DNA from: UBA8337 sp963932545
GTDB lineage: Bacteria > Pseudomonadota > Alphaproteobacteria > RS24
Direction of reading: 5' to 3'
Length of the DNA: 64,000 nucleotides
Assembly: GCA_963932545.1 (NCBI GenBank)
Contig: CAWVRH010000003.1
Span: 68,356-132,355, forward strand
Shown here: positions 8,169 through 17,380 of the stretch, piece by piece
Layout: each line of letters opens with the position of its first letter
How positions within the stretch are numbered: the stretch's first letter is position 1
Program-made: the position numbers and the translations under genes
Notes under the pieces: model-generated
Told to the model about the DNA's origin: nothing
Databases searched by the model: none
The model's input: the letters and a program-made list of their open reading frames with translations, nothing else

Positions 8169-8765
8169 ATGGGGGGGCTTCAAACCTGCCAGATAAGTGG
8201 CAAAGAAGCCGAGGGCGACGATATGTTGCGCTTTGTTATCTCGCCTGATGGTGAGCTGACCCCTGACTTAGGGCAAAAACTGCCCGGCGAGAGTATTTGG
8301 CTAGCCAATCAGCGCGACCTTGTGGCGCCTTTGGTAGCTAAATTTGCAAATAAGGCTGCCGACTTGCAGGACCCAGCCCCCGAAAGCCTAGAAATTAGGC
8401 TGGAGAGACTAATGCGCCAACAAGCGCATGGGATTTTGGGGCTAATGCGCAAGTCGGGGGCGGTGGTGATGGGCTTCATGAAAGTGGAGGCCGCACTCAA
8501 GAGGGGTCGGATTGTGTTGCTGTTTGCAGCGCAAGACGGTGCCGAGAATGGTCGTCAGGCATTGGCTCAAAAGGCCCGTGTGACGAATACGAGAATATGC
8601 GCTTTATTTAGCGCAGATGAATTGGGCATGGCCTTTGGCCGTGAAAATGTGATACATGCAGGGCTTACCGATGCACGTTGGTTGTCCCGTATCGATAAAG
8701 AAACCGTGCGGCTGGCGACTTTTTTGGGCGACCAAGTGAGCATGGATAGGAGTGAGAGCGAATGA
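8169..8765 (+). CDS. YlxR/DUF448 RNA-binding protein fused to L7Ae-like domain
   Basis: Predicted RNA-binding protein of 198 aa. The N-terminal YlxR (DUF448) domain is recognised by TCQISGKEAEGDDMLRFVIS and PDGELTPDLGQKLPGESIW. The C-terminal half is a ribosomal L7Ae/L30e-like fold (GILGLMRKSGAVVMGFMKVE ... NTRICALFSADELGMAFGRENVIH). This two-domain form between nusA and infB is standard in Alphaproteobacteria. The first Cys-x-x-[ST]-[GR] patch is present as CQISG. The stop overlaps the infB start by 4 bp (ATGA). A role in transcription/translation coupling is inferred; the function is not settled. Confidence 0.88.
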   Translation: MGGLQTCQISGKEAEGDDMLRFVISPDGELTPDLGQKLPGESIWLANQRDLVAPLVAKFANKAADLQDPAPESLEIRLERLMRQQAHGILGLMRKSGAVVMGFMKVEAALKRGRIVLLFAAQDGAENGRQALAQKARVTNTRICALFSADELGMAFGRENVIHAGLTDARWLSRIDKETVRLATFLGDQVSMDRSESE

Positions 8766-11296
8766 GCGACGCGAAAACAGGTGATGATGCCTCGACAGGG
8801 GATGCCCCTCAAGATGGCGAAGCCAAACGCGGCAAGACCATGTCTTTAAAACGGACAGTGGAAAGCGGGCAAGTGCGCCAGAGCTTTTCGCATGGCCGTT
8901 CCAAATCTGTATTGGTTGAAAAACGCCGGAAACGCGTGGTTAAACCTGGGCAAGAAGAAGCTCAAGTGGCAGTTCCCGTGGAAGCTCAGCCAGCGCCCGT
9001 GGCTCCAACGCCTGCGGCGCCAAGCGCGCCCGCTATGCCAGATGGCCTGTCCAAAGCCGAACAAGACAAACGCCTTGCCGCTGTCGCGGAAGCCAAAATT
9101 CGCGCTGTAGAAGAAGCCAAGCAAGCCGAAATTGATAATAAACGACGCGCCGAAGAAGACACGAAGCGCGCCGAAGAGCGCGCTGAATTAGATGCTGAAG
9201 CCTCCAAACAGGCCGAAGCCAATTCGCGCACAGCCAAAAAAGGCGATGTGGTCGACCCCGTAGATGCGCCCCCGGCCGAGCCGGCTTTGGTCACGCGGGC
9301 CACCAAACAAGCGCCAGCAGTGGCAAGCGCCGATGAGAAAAAGCGCGCGGAAGAAAAACGACGCACGGCAACCCCGGACAAACGAGCTGGCGAACGTCGT
9401 CGTCGCACCGGCAAGCTAACCATTAATGACGCGCTGAACGATGAAGAGCGGGTTCGCTCGCTGGCTTCTATGCGGCGTCGTCGCGAGCGCGAAAAGCGCC
9501 AAGCCAATAATTCTGGGGAAGCTGAAAAAGTAGCTCGCATGGTGCAGTTGCCAGACACGATTAGCATTCAAGAGCTTGCTAACCGTATGGCAGAGCGCGC
9601 CGTGGATGTGATTAAAGTGCTTATGCAACAAGGCATTATGTCACAAATCAATGATGTGATTGACGCCGATACAGCGCAAATCGTAGCCGAAGACTTGGGT
9701 CACCAAGTCAAACGGGTATCGGAAAGCGATGTAGAAGACGCGATTGTGACCGCCGATGATGACGATGAAGATAAGACATCTCGCCCGCCGGTGGTTACCG
9801 TCATGGGTCACGTTGACCATGGTAAAACATCGCTATTGGATGCGCTTCGCAAAGCCAAAGTGGCCGATGGCGAAGCTGGCGGCATTACCCAGCATATTGG
9901 CGCCTATCAGACGCAAACCGAAGCTGGCGAAACGCTGACCTTTATCGATACACCTGGCCACGCGGCCTTTACCGCCATGCGCGCACGCGGCGCCAAAGTA
10001 ACCGATTTGGTTATTCTTGTGGTGGCTGGCGATGATGGCGTTATGCCGCAAACCGTGGAAGCGATTAACCATGCCAAGGCGGCCGAAGCGCCGATGATTG
10101 TGGCCATTAACAAAATGGACAAGCCGGGGTCTGACGCCAATCGAGTGAAAACCGATTTGCTACAGCATGAAATTATTTCCGAGGAAATGGGCGGCGATAC
10201 ACAAATGATCGAAGTCTCGGCGCAAACGGGCGATGGCCTTGATAACCTGTTGGAAGCGGTGGCTCTACAAGCCGAGCTGATGGAGCTAAAAGCCAAAACC
10301 AATCGCGCCGCCGAAGGTATCGTGATTGAAGCCAAACTCGACAAAGGTCGCGGTGCGGTGGCAACGGTTCTCGTTCAACGCGGCACGCTGAGTGTCGGCG
10401 ACATTTTTGTGGTGGGTCAAGAATCGGGTCGCGTTCGTGCGCTCATTGATGACAAAGGCCAACAGATTAAAACCGCGGGGCCTTCGTCTCCGGTTGAAGT
10501 TTTGGGTGCGGGTGGCGTTCCGGGTGCGGGGGAAATTTTCACCGTGGTTGAGAACGAAGCCGATGCTCGCGAAGTAGCCGAATACCGCGCTCGTAAAGCA
10601 CGCCAGCAATCCAGTGATATTGCGCCTCGTGCAGCGTCTTTGGATCAGATGATGACGCAATTGGAAACCGCCGATCGCGCTGAAATTGCCATTGTCGTCA
10701 AAGGCGATGTGCAAGGGTCGGTCGAAGCTATTTCGCAAGCCGCTGTGAAACTTGGCACCGATGAAGTCTCGGCGCGGGTTATTCATACCGGCGTTGGCGG
10801 CATCACCGAAAGTGACATTACCTTGGCGGCCGCTTCGGGCGCTGTGGTGTTTGGCTTTAACACGCGGGCCAATGGCCAAGCGCGCAATATGGCCGAAGCC
10901 GAAGGTGTCGAAATTCGCTATTACAATGTGATTTACGATTTGGTTGATGATTTGAAAGCCGCTATGGCGGGCATGTTGTCGCCAGAATTGCGCGAGACAG
11001 CCTTGGGCACAGCCGAGGTCTTGGAAGTGTTTAAAGTCGGCAAGGCAGACAAAGCCGCTGGTGGCTTGGTAGGCACGGGCCTTGTGCGCCGTGGCGCCAA
11101 AGTGCGCCTCATCCGCGATGACATTGTTATCCACGAAGGCGAATTGTCTTCGCTGCGCCGCTTCAAAGACGAAGTCAAAGAGGTTCAGTCGGGTCAAGAA
11201 TGTGGTATGGCTTTTGAGAATTACAAAGACCTGAAGCCTGGGGATACCATCGAGTGTTACGAAGTCGAAGAAATCGCTCGCACGCTCGATAGCTAA
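8762..11296 (+). CDS. infB: Translation initiation factor IF-2
   Basis: GTPase that places initiator tRNA on the 30S subunit, 844 aa. A long charged, Ala/Glu/Lys-rich N-terminal extension (about 1-260) is followed by the IF2_N segment (QLPDTISIQELANRMAERAV). The G domain has G1 GHVDHGKTS near residues 349-357, DTPGHAAF as G3 and NKMD as G4. Domains II, III and IV follow. The C-terminal domain carries the GTGLVRRGAKVRLIRD stretch that binds fMet-tRNA. It overlaps the ylxR-like gene by 4 bp and is followed by rbfA, so translation factors and ribosome assembly are co-expressed. Confidence 0.97.
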   Translation: MSDAKTGDDASTGDAPQDGEAKRGKTMSLKRTVESGQVRQSFSHGRSKSVLVEKRRKRVVKPGQEEAQVAVPVEAQPAPVAPTPAAPSAPAMPDGLSKAEQDKRLAAVAEAKIRAVEEAKQAEIDNKRRAEEDTKRAEERAELDAEASKQAEANSRTAKKGDVVDPVDAPPAEPALVTRATKQAPAVASADEKKRAEEKRRTATPDKRAGERRRRTGKLTINDALNDEERVRSLASMRRRREREKRQANNSGEAEKVARMVQLPDTISIQELANRMAERAVDVIKVLMQQGIMSQINDVIDADTAQIVAEDLGHQVKRVSESDVEDAIVTADDDDEDKTSRPPVVTVMGHVDHGKTSLLDALRKAKVADGEAGGITQHIGAYQTQTEAGETLTFIDTPGHAAFTAMRARGAKVTDLVILVVAGDDGVMPQTVEAINHAKAAEAPMIVAINKMDKPGSDANRVKTDLLQHEIISEEMGGDTQMIEVSAQTGDGLDNLLEAVALQAELMELKAKTNRAAEGIVIEAKLDKGRGAVATVLVQRGTLSVGDIFVVGQESGRVRALIDDKGQQIKTAGPSSPVEVLGAGGVPGAGEIFTVVENEADAREVAEYRARKARQQSSDIAPRAASLDQMMTQLETADRAEIAIVVKGDVQGSVEAISQAAVKLGTDEVSARVIHTGVGGITESDITLAAASGAVVFGFNTRANGQARNMAEAEGVEIRYYNVIYDLVDDLKAAMAGMLSPELRETALGTAEVLEVFKVGKADKAAGGLVGTGLVRRGAKVRLIRDDIVIHEGELSSLRRFKDEVKEVQSGQECGMAFENYKDLKPGDTIECYEVEEIARTLDS

Positions 11297-11313
11297 GCGA
11301 AAGCTTTACAGAT

Positions 11314-11730
11314 ATGGCTGAAAAAAAGAACATCGCCGGCAAGCCCCCCTCGCAACGTCAGTTGCGGGTTGGGGAGATGCTGCGCCATCGCTTGAGCGAG
11401 GTGCTGCACGCGGCTGATTTTGAAGCCAAGGTTTTGAAAAAAGCCAATATCACCGTGACCGAAGTTCGCATTAGCCCAGACCTGCGCCATGCGACCGCCT
11501 ATATTATGCCTTTGGGCGGCGACCATATTGAGAAAATCGTGACCCTGTTAAACGATGAAGTGCCACGGCTCAAAAAAATCTCTATGTCTGGACTGCATTT
11601 GAAATATACCCCTGACTTTAAATTTGCCGCCGACAAGAGCTTCGACCAAGCGGCGGCCATGGATGAGCTTTTAGCTTCCGAAGTGGTGGCTGGCGATATC
11701 GCGGATTTAGAGACGCCGGAAGGCGCCTAA
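11314..11730 (+). CDS. rbfA: Ribosome-binding factor A
   Basis: Small KH-fold 30S maturation and cold-adaptation factor, 138 aa. The family pattern is clear: QLRVGEMLRHRLSEVLH near the N-terminus, then VTEVRISPDLRHATAYIMPLGG, and ISMSGLHLKYTPDFKF near the end. It begins 17 bp after the infB stop and is followed by truB, the standard order. Confidence 0.95.
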   Translation: MAEKKNIAGKPPSQRQLRVGEMLRHRLSEVLHAADFEAKVLKKANITVTEVRISPDLRHATAYIMPLGGDHIEKIVTLLNDEVPRLKKISMSGLHLKYTPDFKFAADKSFDQAAAMDELLASEVVAGDIADLETPEGA

Positions 11731-11759
11731 GCACTTTTTAATAAGAGAGAGGCTGCGAT

Positions 11760-12671
11760 TTGGCACGACGCAAAAAAGGCCGGAAGCTTTCTGGCTGGAT
11801 TAATTTAGACAAACCCTATGAATTAGGCTCCACGCCCGCCGTCTCGCGGGTGCGTTGGTTGTTTCATGCCCAAAAAGCCGGTCATGCCGGCACGCTCGAC
11901 CCTTTGGCAACGGGCGTTTTGCCGATTGCTTTGGGCGAGGCCACTAAAACCGTCTCCTTCATGCAAGATGCGGCCAAAACCTATCGCGTCAGCGTAGGGC
12001 TTGGTGTCTCTACCACTACGGATGACATGGAGGGGGAGCCTCTGGAAACCAGTGAGCATCGCCCTGAAACGACGGAAATTAAAGCGGCCTTGGCGTCTTT
12101 TACAGGCGAGATTCAGCAAGTGCCGCCGCAATTTTCGGCCATTCGCAAAGATGGTGTGCGCGCCTATACCAAAGCGCGCGCTGGCGAGAGTGTGGAACTG
12201 GAAGCGCGCAGCGTGCGCATTGACCATATTCGGTTTTTGCGCCGCGTCGATGCAGACCATTTCACGCTCGAGGTAGACTGTGGCAAAGGCGTCTATATTC
12301 GCTCTTTGGCACGCGATTTGGCTTTGCAACTTGGCACCCGTGGGCATGTAACCAAATTGCGCCGAACGCGGGTTGGCCCATTTGATGAAAAATCTGCTTT
12401 AGGGCTGGATAAATTAACTAATTTGGGCCATAGTTCGCCCGATTTGGCGGCTCTGGATGCTTGCTTGTTACCCCTTACGACCGCGCTGGACGACATCCCG
12501 GCGGTGGCCATTAGTGGTGACGAGGCATCCCGCATAAAGCAGGGGCAAGCTATATCACCGCAAGGGTTGGCGTTTACGGGGCCGGTGCTTCTTACACATG
12601 AGGAGCTTCCTGTCGCCATTGCTGACCAAGACGGGGAAACCCTGAAGCCCGTGCGGGTGTTTAACCTCTAG
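11760..12671 (+). CDS. truB: tRNA pseudouridine-55 synthase
   Basis: Makes the universal pseudouridine 55 in the T-loop of tRNA, 303 aa. The catalytic aspartate is D47 in the signature KAGHAGTLDPLATGVLPI. The RNA-binding loop DKPYELGSTPAVSRVR and the KGVYIRSLARDL motif are also present. The predicted start is TTG 11760, preceded by an AGAGAGAGGC purine stretch, and gives the usual basic N-terminus MARRKKGRK. It is the last gene before rpsO. Confidence 0.95.
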   Translation: MARRKKGRKLSGWINLDKPYELGSTPAVSRVRWLFHAQKAGHAGTLDPLATGVLPIALGEATKTVSFMQDAAKTYRVSVGLGVSTTTDDMEGEPLETSEHRPETTEIKAALASFTGEIQQVPPQFSAIRKDGVRAYTKARAGESVELEARSVRIDHIRFLRRVDADHFTLEVDCGKGVYIRSLARDLALQLGTRGHVTKLRRTRVGPFDEKSALGLDKLTNLGHSSPDLAALDACLLPLTTALDDIPAVAISGDEASRIKQGQAISPQGLAFTGPVLLTHEELPVAIADQDGETLKPVRVFNL

Positions 12672-12723
12672 AACCCAAAAGGTTCGTCTCAAGACCGAGA
12701 GGTCTTTTATAAAGGAGAAGGTG

Positions 12724-12993
12724 ATGTCGATTACTGCCGAGCGCAAAGATGCGCTAATTAAAGAATATGCAACGGGTGCCGGTGACACTGGGTCGCCGGA
12801 AGTACAAGTTGCCATTCTGACGGAACGTGTTTCCAATCTAACCGAACATTTTCAAACCCACGCCAAGGATAATCATTCGCGTCGTGGTCTGTTGAAAATG
12901 GTTAGCCAACGCCGTCGTTTGCTTGACTATGTCAAGGGTCGCGATGTTGAGCGCTATAAAAGCCTCATTGGGCGTCTCGGCTTGCGTCGTTAG
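12724..12993 (+). CDS. rpsO: 30S ribosomal protein S15
   Basis: Primary 16S rRNA-binding protein of the small subunit, 89 aa, the canonical size. Typical segments are SPEVQVAILTERVSNLTEHF, NHSRRGLLKMVSQRRRLLDY and the C-terminal YKSLIGRLGLRR. An in-frame GTG at 12721 is rejected because ATG 12724 sits 7 nt after the strong GGAG (12713-12716) and gives the standard N-terminus MSITAERK. It is followed by a terminator and then pnp, the conserved rpsO-pnp pair. Confidence 0.97.
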   Translation: MSITAERKDALIKEYATGAGDTGSPEVQVAILTERVSNLTEHFQTHAKDNHSRRGLLKMVSQRRRLLDYVKGRDVERYKSLIGRLGLRR

Positions 12994-13006
12994 ATTGCGT
13001 TAATTT

Positions 13007-13039
13007 AAAAGCCGGCCTTAAGGTTAGAGGCCGGCTTTT
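13007..13039 (+). terminator. Intrinsic terminator after rpsO
   Basis: AAAAGCCGGCCT (13007-13018) pairs with AGGCCGGCTTTT (13028-13039) around a 9-nt loop and ends in a T run. It is a GC-rich intrinsic terminator that would let rpsO be expressed apart from pnp. Confidence 0.85.
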
Positions 13040-13066
13040 CATTTCTGTCATGAAGGCCTGACAGAC

Positions 13067-13159
13067 CTTTTTCTGACATGAGGTCAGAAAAAGCAGAGGA
13101 AAGAGAACCGGTCTTTTGTTCTAGGTTCTCGATTGAAGCTGCTCCTTTCAAGGGAAAGG
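13067..13159 (+). promoter_or_regulatory. Structured pnp leader with three stem-loops
   Basis: Three successive hairpins occupy the leader: CTTTTTCTGAC/GTCAGAAAAAG (13067-13077 with 13083-13093, perfect 11-bp arms, 5-nt loop); GAGAACC/GGTTCTC (13103-13109 with 13124-13130); and CCTTTC/GAAAGG (13144-13149 with 13154-13159). In enterobacteria pnp is autoregulated through RNase III cleavage of a leader hairpin, so a similar role is proposed here by analogy. Confidence 0.6.
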
Positions 13160-13212
13160 GGCTTTGGCAAACTGAGCTGAGATAAAGCCATTTGCCGTGA
13201 TAGGAAGAACGA

Positions 13213-15333
13213 ATGTTTGATATTACTCGTGAAGAAATTGAATGGGGTGGGCGCACGCTGACCCTCGAAACTGGCCGTGTGGCCCGTCAAGCTGACGGCG
13301 CTGTTTTGGCTACTTATGGAGAAACTTCAGTGCTGGCCACTGTGGTTGGAGATCGCAGCCCGAAACCGGGTCTCGACTTTTTCCCTCTTACTGTGAATTA
13401 CCAAGAAAAAGCCTATGCCGCCGGTAAAGTGCCAGGTGGCTATTTTAAGCGCGAAGGTCGTCCAAGCGAAAAAGAGACCCTGATTTGTCGTCTCATTGAC
13501 CGCCCCATCCGCCCGCTTTTTGTTAAAGGCTTTAAAAACGAAACCCAAGTCGTCGCCACTGTGATGAGCCATGACCTCGAAAACGACGCTGATATTGTTG
13601 CCATGGTAGCTGTATCTGCGGCGCTGACCATTTCTGGTCTGCCGTTCCAAGGCCCAATTGGTGCCGCGCGCGTTGGCTTGATTGATGGCGAATATGTCCT
13701 CAACCCAACCTTGGATCAAATGGGGGATACATCGCTCGACCTTATCGTTGCGGGTACAGATGACGCCGTCTTGATGGTGGAATCGCAAGCCGACGAATTG
13801 GCTGAAGATGTGATGCTCGGTGCCGTGATGTTTGGTCATCGTGAGTTCCAGCCGGTTATCGATGCGTGTATTCGCATGGGTGAAAAAGCTGCCAAAGCGC
13901 CTCGTGATGTGGTTATCCCAGACGATAGCGCCTTGAAAGAAAGCGTGGCGGGCATTGCCAAAAAAGGCCTCGTGGCCGCTTATGGCGAAGCTGACAAGCA
14001 AGTGCGTCAAAACGCAATTGCAGCGTTAAAAGACACGGTCTATGCCGATTTGATAGCTGCGGATGCAAGCGCCGATGAGCGCAATGCTGTTTCCGGCGCG
14101 TTTAAATCTTTGGAAAGCGATATCGTCCGTGGCGATATTCTGGACACAGAAAAACGTATTGATGGTCGCGGTCTTGCCGATGTGCGCGCGATTGTTTCCG
14201 AAGCTGGCATTTTGCCTCGCACACATGGCTCGGCCTTGTTTACGCGCGGGGAAACACAAGCCCTCGTCGTGGCTACTTTGGGCACGGGCGATGATGAACA
14301 ATTTGTGGATGCGCTGGAAGGCACCTACCGCGAAAACTTCATGCTGCATTATAACTTCCCTCCTTACTCGGTTGGCGAAACCGGACGTGTTGGCTTTACG
14401 AGCCGTCGCGAGATTGGTCACGGCAAGCTCGCTTGGCGCGCTTTGAAAGCCATGTTGCCAAGCAAGGAAGAGTTTCCTTACACTTTGCGTCTGGTGTCTG
14501 AAGTGACAGAAAGCAATGGATCGTCTTCGATGGCGACCGTTTGTGGTGCGTCGCTGGCGATGATGGATGCGGGCGTTCCGTTGAAAAAACCAGTGGCTGG
14601 TATTGCTATGGGTCTGATTAAAGAAGGCGAACGTTTCGCGGTTCTTTCAGACATCCTCGGCGATGAAGACCATTTGGGCGATATGGACTTTAAAGTGGCA
14701 GGTACCAAAGACGGTATTACGTCGCTGCAAATGGACATTAAAATCACCGGCATCACCGAAGAAATCATGCAAGTTGCCCTCGACCAAGCCAAAGGCGGGC
14801 GGACGCATATTCTCGACGAAATGTCGAAATCTTTGACCGAAGCTCGTGACGAGATGGGTGAATATGCGCCGAAGATTGAAACCATTCAGGTGCCACAAGA
14901 TAAAATCCGTGAAGTGATCGGTACCGGCGGTAAGGTCATTCGCGAGATTGTGGAAACTTCGGGTGCGAAGATTGATATTGGCGATGACGGCCTGATTAAA
15001 GTGGCATCTGCGGATGCGGCGGCTATCAAGTCAGCCCTCGACCAAATTCACTCCATCGTAGCGGAGCCAGAAGAAGGCCTTATCTATGAAGGCACGGTTG
15101 TAAAAACTATGGACTTCGGTGCTTTCGTAAACTTCTTCGGCAAGCGCGATGGTCTGGTGCATATTTCGCAACTGGCTGAAAAACGCGTCGAGAACACAAC
15201 GGACGTCGTTAAAGAAGGCGACACCGTGAAAGTGAAATTGATGGGCTTTGACGATCGCGGCAAGGTTCGCCTGTCGATGAAAGTTGTTGATCAAGAGACG
15301 GGTGAAGACCTGGAAAACAAAGACGCTGAATAA
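13213..15333 (+). CDS. pnp: Polynucleotide phosphorylase
   Basis: Phosphorolytic 3'-5' exoribonuclease of the degradosome, 706 aa. Order: first RNase PH domain (TYGETSVLATVVGDRSPK), all-alpha linker, second RNase PH domain carrying the active site (EVTESNGSSSMATVCGASLA, with GDEDHLGDMDFKVAG), then KH (IREVIGTGGKVIREIVE, about residues 560-615) and S1 (YEGTVVKTMDFGAFVNFFG, about 620-695). The start ATG 13213 follows AGGAAGAACGA. Downstream of rpsO with a structured leader, it is likely autoregulated. Confidence 0.97.
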   Translation: MFDITREEIEWGGRTLTLETGRVARQADGAVLATYGETSVLATVVGDRSPKPGLDFFPLTVNYQEKAYAAGKVPGGYFKREGRPSEKETLICRLIDRPIRPLFVKGFKNETQVVATVMSHDLENDADIVAMVAVSAALTISGLPFQGPIGAARVGLIDGEYVLNPTLDQMGDTSLDLIVAGTDDAVLMVESQADELAEDVMLGAVMFGHREFQPVIDACIRMGEKAAKAPRDVVIPDDSALKESVAGIAKKGLVAAYGEADKQVRQNAIAALKDTVYADLIAADASADERNAVSGAFKSLESDIVRGDILDTEKRIDGRGLADVRAIVSEAGILPRTHGSALFTRGETQALVVATLGTGDDEQFVDALEGTYRENFMLHYNFPPYSVGETGRVGFTSRREIGHGKLAWRALKAMLPSKEEFPYTLRLVSEVTESNGSSSMATVCGASLAMMDAGVPLKKPVAGIAMGLIKEGERFAVLSDILGDEDHLGDMDFKVAGTKDGITSLQMDIKITGITEEIMQVALDQAKGGRTHILDEMSKSLTEARDEMGEYAPKIETIQVPQDKIREVIGTGGKVIREIVETSGAKIDIGDDGLIKVASADAAAIKSALDQIHSIVAEPEEGLIYEGTVVKTMDFGAFVNFFGKRDGLVHISQLAEKRVENTTDVVKEGDTVKVKLMGFDDRGKVRLSMKVVDQETGEDLENKDAE

Positions 15334-15357
15334 GCGCTTTTGCTTTAAAGCCAAAAG

Positions 15358-15391
15358 AAACCGCCGCGAGGAAGTCCTCGCGGCGGTTTTT
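15358..15391. terminator. Bidirectional terminator between pnp and fabB
   Basis: AAACCGCCGCGAGGA (15358-15372) pairs with TCCTCGCGGCGGTTT, followed by T residues on the + strand and preceded by A residues (Ts on the - strand). It can serve both convergent genes. Confidence 0.88.
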
Positions 15392-15414
15392 CTTTATCTA
15401 AAGGGAGACCGCGG

Positions 15415-16626
15415 TTAAACGCGCTTCATCACCAGCGTGCCATTGGTGCCGCCAAAGCCAAACGAATTGGACATGACGCAGTTCAGCTTCACGCCGTCCC
15501 GACGTTCGGTCACAATTGGCATATCGGCAAAATCGGGGTCTAATTCGGTAATATGCGCCGAGCCCACGATGAAATCATGTTCCATCATCAGCAGCGAATA
15601 AATCGCTTCTTGCACGCCCGCCGCGCCAAGCGAATGGCCAGACAAAGATTTGGTGGCCGAAATGGGTGGGCAATCTGCGCCGAAGACTTCGCGCAAGGCT
15701 TCAATTTCCTTAATGTCTCCGACCGGCGTCGAGGTGGCATGCGGGTTGATGTAATCCAAGGGGCAATCGACGTCTTGCATCGCCATTTGCATGCAGCGTA
15801 CAGCGCCCTCGCCTGAGGGTTGCACCATGTCATAGCCGTCAGACGTTGCGCCATAGCCTACAATTTCTGCATAGATTTTCGCGCCGCGTTTTTTTGCATG
15901 TTCCATTTCTTCGAGAACCACAACGCCCGCGCCGCCTGCAATCACGAAACCGTCGCGCGATTTATCATAGGCGCGGCTGGCGGTGGAGGGCGTGTCATTA
16001 TGTTTCGAGCTCATGGCGCCCATGGCATCGAAGAGAACCGAGAGGGCCCAATCTAGCTCTTCGCCGCCGCCGGCAAACATCACGTCTTGTTTGCCCCATT
16101 GAATCATTTCCGTCGCATTGCCGATGCAATGGGTGGAGGTGGCGCAAGCCGACGAGATGGAATAATTGACGCCCTTAATGCCAAAAGGTGTGGCCAACGT
16201 CGCAGAATTGGTCGAGCTCATGGCCTTAGGTACAGCAAAAGGACCAACCCGTTTCGGGCTGGAATTGCGCGCGGTATCTGTGGCGGCAATCAAGGCTTTG
16301 GTGCTTGGGCCGCCCGAGCCCATAATCAGGCCGGTGCGGGGATTTTGAATGGTGTTTTCTTCGAGGCCCGCATCGGCAATGGCTTGCTGCATGGCAACAT
16401 AGTTCCACGCCGCGCCGTCGCCCATAAAGCGGCGAACGCGTTTTTCGACCGCTTCTTCAATGTTCAATGTCGGCTGGCCCGCGATTTGCGAGCGAAAGCC
16501 CATTTCTGCGAAGCTCGCCATAGCGGAAATGCCAGAGCGGCCTTCTTTTAAAGAGGCGGTAACTTCTTGGGCATTATTGCCAAGACTCGAGACGATGCCA
16601 ATTCCTGTGATAACAACACGGCGCAT
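15415..16626 (-). CDS. fabB: Beta-ketoacyl-ACP synthase I
   Basis: Condensing enzyme of type II fatty acid synthesis, required for elongating unsaturated intermediates, 403 aa. Thiolase fold with catalytic C161 in SSACATSTHCIG and the two histidines H296 (NPHATSTPVGD) and H331 (SGHSLGAAG); K326 is also in place. The start ATG follows AGGAATAAATT on the minus strand. It lies 58 bp downstream of fabA, and the pair forms the anaerobic unsaturated fatty acid operon. Neighbouring divergent irr is a recurring alphaproteobacterial arrangement. Confidence 0.95.
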   Translation of the reverse strand: MRRVVITGIGIVSSLGNNAQEVTASLKEGRSGISAMASFAEMGFRSQIAGQPTLNIEEAVEKRVRRFMGDGAAWNYVAMQQAIADAGLEENTIQNPRTGLIMGSGGPSTKALIAATDTARNSSPKRVGPFAVPKAMSSTNSATLATPFGIKGVNYSISSACATSTHCIGNATEMIQWGKQDVMFAGGGEELDWALSVLFDAMGAMSSKHNDTPSTASRAYDKSRDGFVIAGGAGVVVLEEMEHAKKRGAKIYAEIVGYGATSDGYDMVQPSGEGAVRCMQMAMQDVDCPLDYINPHATSTPVGDIKEIEALREVFGADCPPISATKSLSGHSLGAAGVQEAIYSLLMMEHDFIVGSAHITELDPDFADMPIVTERRDGVKLNCVMSNSFGFGGTNGTLVMKRV

Positions 16627-16684
16627 AATTTATTCCTATTCAGTCAAAATACGTAAGTCAAAATACGTGTATGAAAACGCGAGG

Positions 16685-17197
16685 TTACATTTGTTCTGGT
16701 GTGAAAAGCCCGACGCGCAAGCCCTCAGCCGTATAGATTAATTTATCGTCGGCGAGCAGGCGGGCTTCGCCAATTCCCATCGTCAGGCGACCGGTCATCA
16801 CGCGTTTGAGGTCAATTTCATAGCGCACTAATTTGACATCTGGCATCACTTGGCCGGTAAATTTTACCGCCCCCGCGCCAAGGGCACGTCCGCGGCCAAG
16901 ATTACCAAGCCAACCGAGATGAAAGCCGATGAGCTGCCACATGGCATCGAGGCCCAAGCAGCCCGGCATAACAGGGTCGGTTTTAAAATGGCAGTCGAAG
17001 AACCATAGGTCGGGTTTCACGTCCAGCTCGGCTTTAATCTCGCCTTTGCCATGCGCGCCGCCCTCATCTGAAATATGCGTGATGCGATCAAACATCAGCA
17101 TCGGGGGCGAGGGCAGACGGGCGTTGCCGTCGCCAAACAGCTCGCCATTGGCGCAGGCAATCAACTCATCATACGAATAAGAACTTTGTCTCGACAT
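16685..17197 (-). CDS. fabA: 3-hydroxydecanoyl-ACP dehydratase/isomerase
   Basis: Bifunctional dehydratase and trans-2/cis-3 isomerase that introduces the double bond of unsaturated fatty acids, 170 aa. Hot-dog fold with catalytic H70 (FFDCHFKTDPVMPG) and D84 (GLDAMWQLIGF), the same numbers as in the E. coli enzyme. It is first in the fabA-fabB operon, with ribosome binding site GGGAG before the ATG. The isomerase function is supported by the neighbouring fabB, which distinguishes it from FabZ. Confidence 0.96.
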   Translation of the reverse strand: MSRQSSYSYDELIACANGELFGDGNARLPSPPMLMFDRITHISDEGGAHGKGEIKAELDVKPDLWFFDCHFKTDPVMPGCLGLDAMWQLIGFHLGWLGNLGRGRALGAGAVKFTGQVMPDVKLVRYEIDLKRVMTGRLTMGIGEARLLADDKLIYTAEGLRVGLFTPEQM

Positions 17198-17380
17198 GCT
17201 TCATCTCCCTAAAATATCGTCTGGAAACTATCATCTTTTGGGGAGGCCTCCTACTGCAAAACGATACTCCGATAAGGCCACCGGAGAGGTTGGAGTGTGG
17301 CAACCCCCAAGCCGCTTGACAGTTTGGGGGCTTCTCTCTATTTCCTAGAATGATTTTAAAAAACAAAATTAGGGCCACAA
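17198..17380. promoter_or_regulatory. Divergent fabA / irr control region
   Basis: A 183-bp spacer with several ordered signals. On the irr side TTGACA (17316-17321) is a consensus -35, with TATTTC (17339-17344) 17 bp on as a weak -10. CCCCCAA (17304-17310) and TTGGGGG (17324-17330) form an inverted repeat flanking that -35. An AT-rich stretch around 17345-17360 (TAGAATGATTTTAAA) loosely resembles an Irr iron-control element. On the fabA side GGAGGCCTCC (17242-17251) is a perfect 10-bp palindrome. Irr autoregulation is inference. Confidence 0.5.

Noticed and set aside
10286..11197. 303-codon minus-strand frame opposite infB
   Set aside because: Antisense to IF-2 with no independent support.
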